Source: Arthrobacter sp.
GTDB lineage: Bacteria; Actinomycetota; Actinomycetes; Actinomycetales; Micrococcaceae
Direction: 5' to 3'
Assembly: GCA_018260285.1 (NCBI GenBank)
Contig: JAGLBH010000076.1
Coordinates: 1 to 7,501 of the forward strand
DNA: 7,501 bases
Below the pieces are notes generated by a model. It was not told where the DNA came from, did no database searches, and saw nothing but the letters and a program-made list of their open reading frames with translations. The stretch's first letter is position 1, and each line of letters opens with the position of its first letter. A program made the translations under genes and the position numbers. This document shows, piece by piece, positions 5,260 to 7,501 of the stretch.

Positions 5260-6090
5260 GTGCAATGGATTGAAGCGATTATTCTCGGCCTGGTTCAGGG
5301 CCTGACAGAGTTCCTCCCCGTCTCCTCAACGGCGCATCTGCGCATCGTGGGGGAGCTGCTGCCCAGCGGCCATGATCCGGGAGCCGCCTTCACGGCCATC
5401 ACCCAGATCGGAACCGAGGCGGCAGTCCTCATCTTCTTCTGGAAAGACTTCGTCCGGATCATCAGGGCCTGGTTCCTGTCTCTGACGGGCAAGGTAGATC
5501 GCAGCGATCCCGATGCGCGAATGGGCTGGCTCATCATCGTCGGCTCGATCCCCATCGTGTTCTTCGGTCTGCTCCTCAAGAATCAGATCGAGACGAGCTT
5601 CCGCAGCCTGTGGATCGTCGCCACCACGCTCATCGTCTTCGGCGTCATCCTCGGTGTCGCTGACGCGGTGGCCAAGCAGAAGCGCGGGCTCGAGGACCTC
5701 ACCCCCAAGCACGGCCTCATCTACGGCTTTGCCCAGGCTCTGGCGCTTCTTCCCGGCGTCTCTCGCTCGGGCGGCACGATCACGGCCGGCCTGCTCATGG
5801 GATACAAGCGAGAGGCCGCCGCTCGCTACTCCTTCCTCCTGGCCATGCCGGCCGTGTTCGCCGCAGGGCTCAAGGAGCTCTACAGCGTGGCGAAGGAAGC
5901 CAGCCCCACGGTCTACACGATGCCGCAGACGATTGTGGCCACGATCGTCGCCTTCGTCGTGGGATACGCAGTCATCGCGTGGTTCCTCAAGTTCATCTCC
6001 AACAACAGCTTCCGTCCGTTCGTCTACTACCGCATCGGTCTCGGCGTGCTGCTCTACATCCTCCTCGGGACCGGCGTCATCGCCGCGTAG
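5260..6090 (+). CDS. uppP: Undecaprenyl-diphosphatase (BacA/UppP family)
   Basis: This integral membrane enzyme dephosphorylates undecaprenyl diphosphate to the monophosphate, recycling the lipid carrier for peptidoglycan and other wall polymers; overexpression of the family gives bacitracin resistance. At 276 residues it has the normal length. Both signature regions are intact: [14 protein letters not shown] (13-26), with catalytic-region E17 and H26, and PGVSRSGGT (165-173), with S168 and R169. Hydrophobic segments are spread through the protein (for example about 45-60, 90-106, 117-135, 190-205, 224-245 and 257-274). The GTG start gives the canonical N-terminus [10 protein letters not shown]. 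The gene lies between the small acidic protein and mshC. A hairpin follows the stop, so cotranscription with mshC is uncertain. Confidence 0.97.
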   Translation: MQWIEAIILGLVQGLTEFLPVSSTAHLRIVGELLPSGHDPGAAFTAITQIGTEAAVLIFFWKDFVRIIRAWFLSLTGKVDRSDPDARMGWLIIVGSIPIVFFGLLLKNQIETSFRSLWIVATTLIVFGVILGVADAVAKQKRGLEDLTPKHGLIYGFAQALALLPGVSRSGGTITAGLLMGYKREAAARYSFLLAMPAVFAAGLKELYSVAKEASPTVYTMPQTIVATIVAFVVGYAVIAWFLKFISNNSFRPFVYYRIGLGVLLYILLGTGVIAA

Positions 6091-6110
6091 CAGGAGCGCT
6101 TTTTCCCAGT

Positions 6111-6140
6111 GAGTGAGCCTCGGTGCGCCGGGGCTCACTC
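6111..6140 (+). terminator. 13-bp hairpin between uppP and mshC
   Basis: Positions 6111-6123 pair with 6128-6140 (GAGTGAGCC...GGCTCACTC plus four inner pairs, one of them T-G) around the loop TGCG. The stem is strong, but no T-run follows. A T5 run lies before it at 6100-6104. It may be a weak terminator of uppP or a processing or attenuation structure in a uppP-mshC transcript. It ends 33 bases before the mshC start. Confidence 0.5.
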
Positions 6141-6172
6141 TGCATCTCCGCCCCCGTCTGAAGGGTTTCCCC

Positions 6173-7453
6173 ATGCAAGCTTGGACCATTCCACCCGTTC
6201 CCGCGCTTGAGGGCTCCGGCCCCCAGCTGCGACTGTGGGACACGTCTGCGGACTCGTTCGCCCAGCCCGATATCAGCGGGGGAGCGAGCCTGTATGTCTG
6301 CGGCATCACGCCGTATGACGCCACCCATATGGGACACGCAGCCACCTACGTGGCCTTCGACCTTCTCGTGCGCCAGTGGCTCGACGCCAAAGCAGAGGTC
6401 ACCTATGTGCAGAACGTGACGGACGTGGATGACCCGCTTCTCGAGCGGGCAGAGGCCACCGGCGTTGACTGGCGTGAGCTCGCGGCAGAGCAGATCGAGC
6501 TGTTTCGAGAGGACATGGCCGCGCTCAACGTGGTCCCGCCCGCCCACTACATCGGCGCCGTCGAGTCGGTCCCGTGGATTGTGGACGGCGTGGAGCACCT
6601 CATGGCCGAGGGACTGGCCTATCGAGTGGCTGGGGGAGAAGGCCAGCCGGACGGGGACGTCTACTTCGACGTGCAGGCAGCGGAGAAGGTCCAGCCGACC
6701 ACCGATGAGGGCGCGTGGGTCCTCGGGGCGGTCTGCGGCTACGACCGCGAGACGATGCTCGCCTATTCTGCAGAGCGGGGCGGGGATCCTGACCGTCCGG
6801 GCAAGCGCGACCCCCTCGACCCTCTCCTGTGGCGCGTGGCGCGCGAAGGGGAGCCGTCCTGGGACGGACGGTCGCTCGGTGAGGGGCGTCCGGGCTGGCA
6901 CATCGAGTGCTCGCTCATCGCCCGCAAGCTGCTTCCGGCCCCGTTCACAGTCCAGGCCGGCGGCTCGGACCTGCGCTTCCCGCACCACGAGATGTCCGCG
7001 GCCCACGCCTACGCCGCTGACGGCGTTCCCCTGGCCCGCCACTACGCCCACGGGGCGATGGTGGGGCTCGACGGGGAGAAGATGAGCAAATCCCGCGGAA
7101 ACCTCGTGTTCATCAGCCGGCTCCGCCGCGCTGGAGTGGATCCCATGGCCATTCGCCTGGCGCTGCTCTCCAAGACCTACCGCCATGACTGGTTCTGGAC
7201 CGACGAGGTTCTCGAGGAGGCTCAGGAGCGCCTGGACCGCTGGCGCGCATCGCTGGAGACCGGCTGGTCTGCGGAAGCGGCCTCCGACGTCGTGAAAAAC
7301 CTCCGCGAGCGCCTGGCCGACGACCTCGACGCGCCGGGTGCGCTCCGCGTCATGGACGACGCCGTCGCCCGTGTTGACGCAGGCGCCTCCCACGATGCGG
7401 GGACGCAGACGGTCAGGGACGCGGTGAGCGCTCTGCTGGGCGTGGCCCTCTGA
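6173..7453 (+). CDS. mshC: Mycothiol cysteine ligase MshC
   Basis: This cytoplasmic enzyme performs the ATP-dependent ligation of L-cysteine to glucosaminyl-inositol (GlcN-Ins), the third enzymatic step of mycothiol synthesis. It is a relative of cysteinyl-tRNA synthetase. The protein has 426 residues (Mycobacterium MshC is about 414). It shows [19 protein letters not shown] (41-59), with zinc-ligand C43 and the HIGH-type motif; [14 protein letters not shown] with C246; FPHHE with H271/H272; and the KMSKS loop at 303-307. The C-terminus [14 protein letters not shown] and LLGVAL matches the family and lacks a tRNA anticodon-binding extension, which separates it from CysS. ATG 6173 is preceded by GAAGGG (6160-6165) and gives the typical MQAW start with PPVP. 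A longer GTG frame from 6113 begins inside the hairpin and is unlikely. Confidence 0.97.
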   Translation: MQAWTIPPVPALEGSGPQLRLWDTSADSFAQPDISGGASLYVCGITPYDATHMGHAATYVAFDLLVRQWLDAKAEVTYVQNVTDVDDPLLERAEATGVDWRELAAEQIELFREDMAALNVVPPAHYIGAVESVPWIVDGVEHLMAEGLAYRVAGGEGQPDGDVYFDVQAAEKVQPTTDEGAWVLGAVCGYDRETMLAYSAERGGDPDRPGKRDPLDPLLWRVAREGEPSWDGRSLGEGRPGWHIECSLIARKLLPAPFTVQAGGSDLRFPHHEMSAAHAYAADGVPLARHYAHGAMVGLDGEKMSKSRGNLVFISRLRRAGVDPMAIRLALLSKTYRHDWFWTDEVLEEAQERLDRWRASLETGWSAEAASDVVKNLRERLADDLDAPGALRVMDDAVARVDAGASHDAGTQTVRDAVSALLGVAL

Positions 7454-7501
7454 CCGCTCCCGCGAGGCTCCCTCAGGAATCCCCTGCCGACTCGTCAGAG
7501 T

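Noticed and set aside
6077..7393. Minus-strand frame of 438 codons opposite mshC.
   Set aside because: It is a shadow of mshC, whose plus-strand product matches the family end to end.
6173..7453. Cysteinyl-tRNA synthetase (CysS) as an alternative identity for the last gene.
   Set aside because: The N-terminus, the family-typical C-terminal ending LLGV, the absence of an anticodon-binding extension, and the context beside uppP all favour MshC.

Overview
The window reads as chromosomal DNA from a high-GC Actinomycetota. The best marker is a complete mshC, the mycothiol-specific cysteine ligase, found essentially only in mycothiol-producing actinobacteria. It sits beside uppP and an M20 peptidase, an association also known from Mycobacterium (Rv2130c, Rv2136c, Rv2141c). 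Probable leaderless starts and strongly G/C-ending codons agree. A Micrococcales-type organism is my guess, but the sequence does not settle the genus.

Region 1-420 holds two almost identical tRNA-Leu(GAG) genes. Each is followed by its own 13-bp intrinsic terminator, and they form a direct repeat offset by 300 bp. The first copy is cut by the window edge. Region 420-2560 looks like poorly conserved accessory DNA. It contains a gene-free stretch with a possible decayed coding fragment (473-652), an A/T-richer three-helix membrane protein gene (906-1235, +), a convergent small membrane protein gene (1351-1776, -) with an intrinsic terminator between them, and a broken minus-strand gene (1996-2356) followed by a hairpin. 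No transposase, integrase, CRISPR array, toxin-antitoxin pair or phage gene is recognisable there.

Region 2562-7453 is a compact plus-strand block of housekeeping genes: an SPFH/band-7 membrane protein, an M20 metallopeptidase, a 68-residue acidic protein, undecaprenyl-diphosphatase (UppP) and MshC. The products act in separate processes: membrane organisation, peptide or amide hydrolysis, recycling of the cell-wall lipid carrier, and thiol synthesis. Their spacing and the hairpins and promoters between them suggest several transcription units rather than one operon. The last 48 bases (7454-7501) show no recognisable feature.

I found no convincing new multi-gene system. The observations most worth checking are the tRNA-Leu/terminator duplication, the orphan membrane genes in the 0.4-2.4 kb interval, the frameshifted gene at 1996-2356, and a hairpin that overlaps the promoter of the M20 gene.
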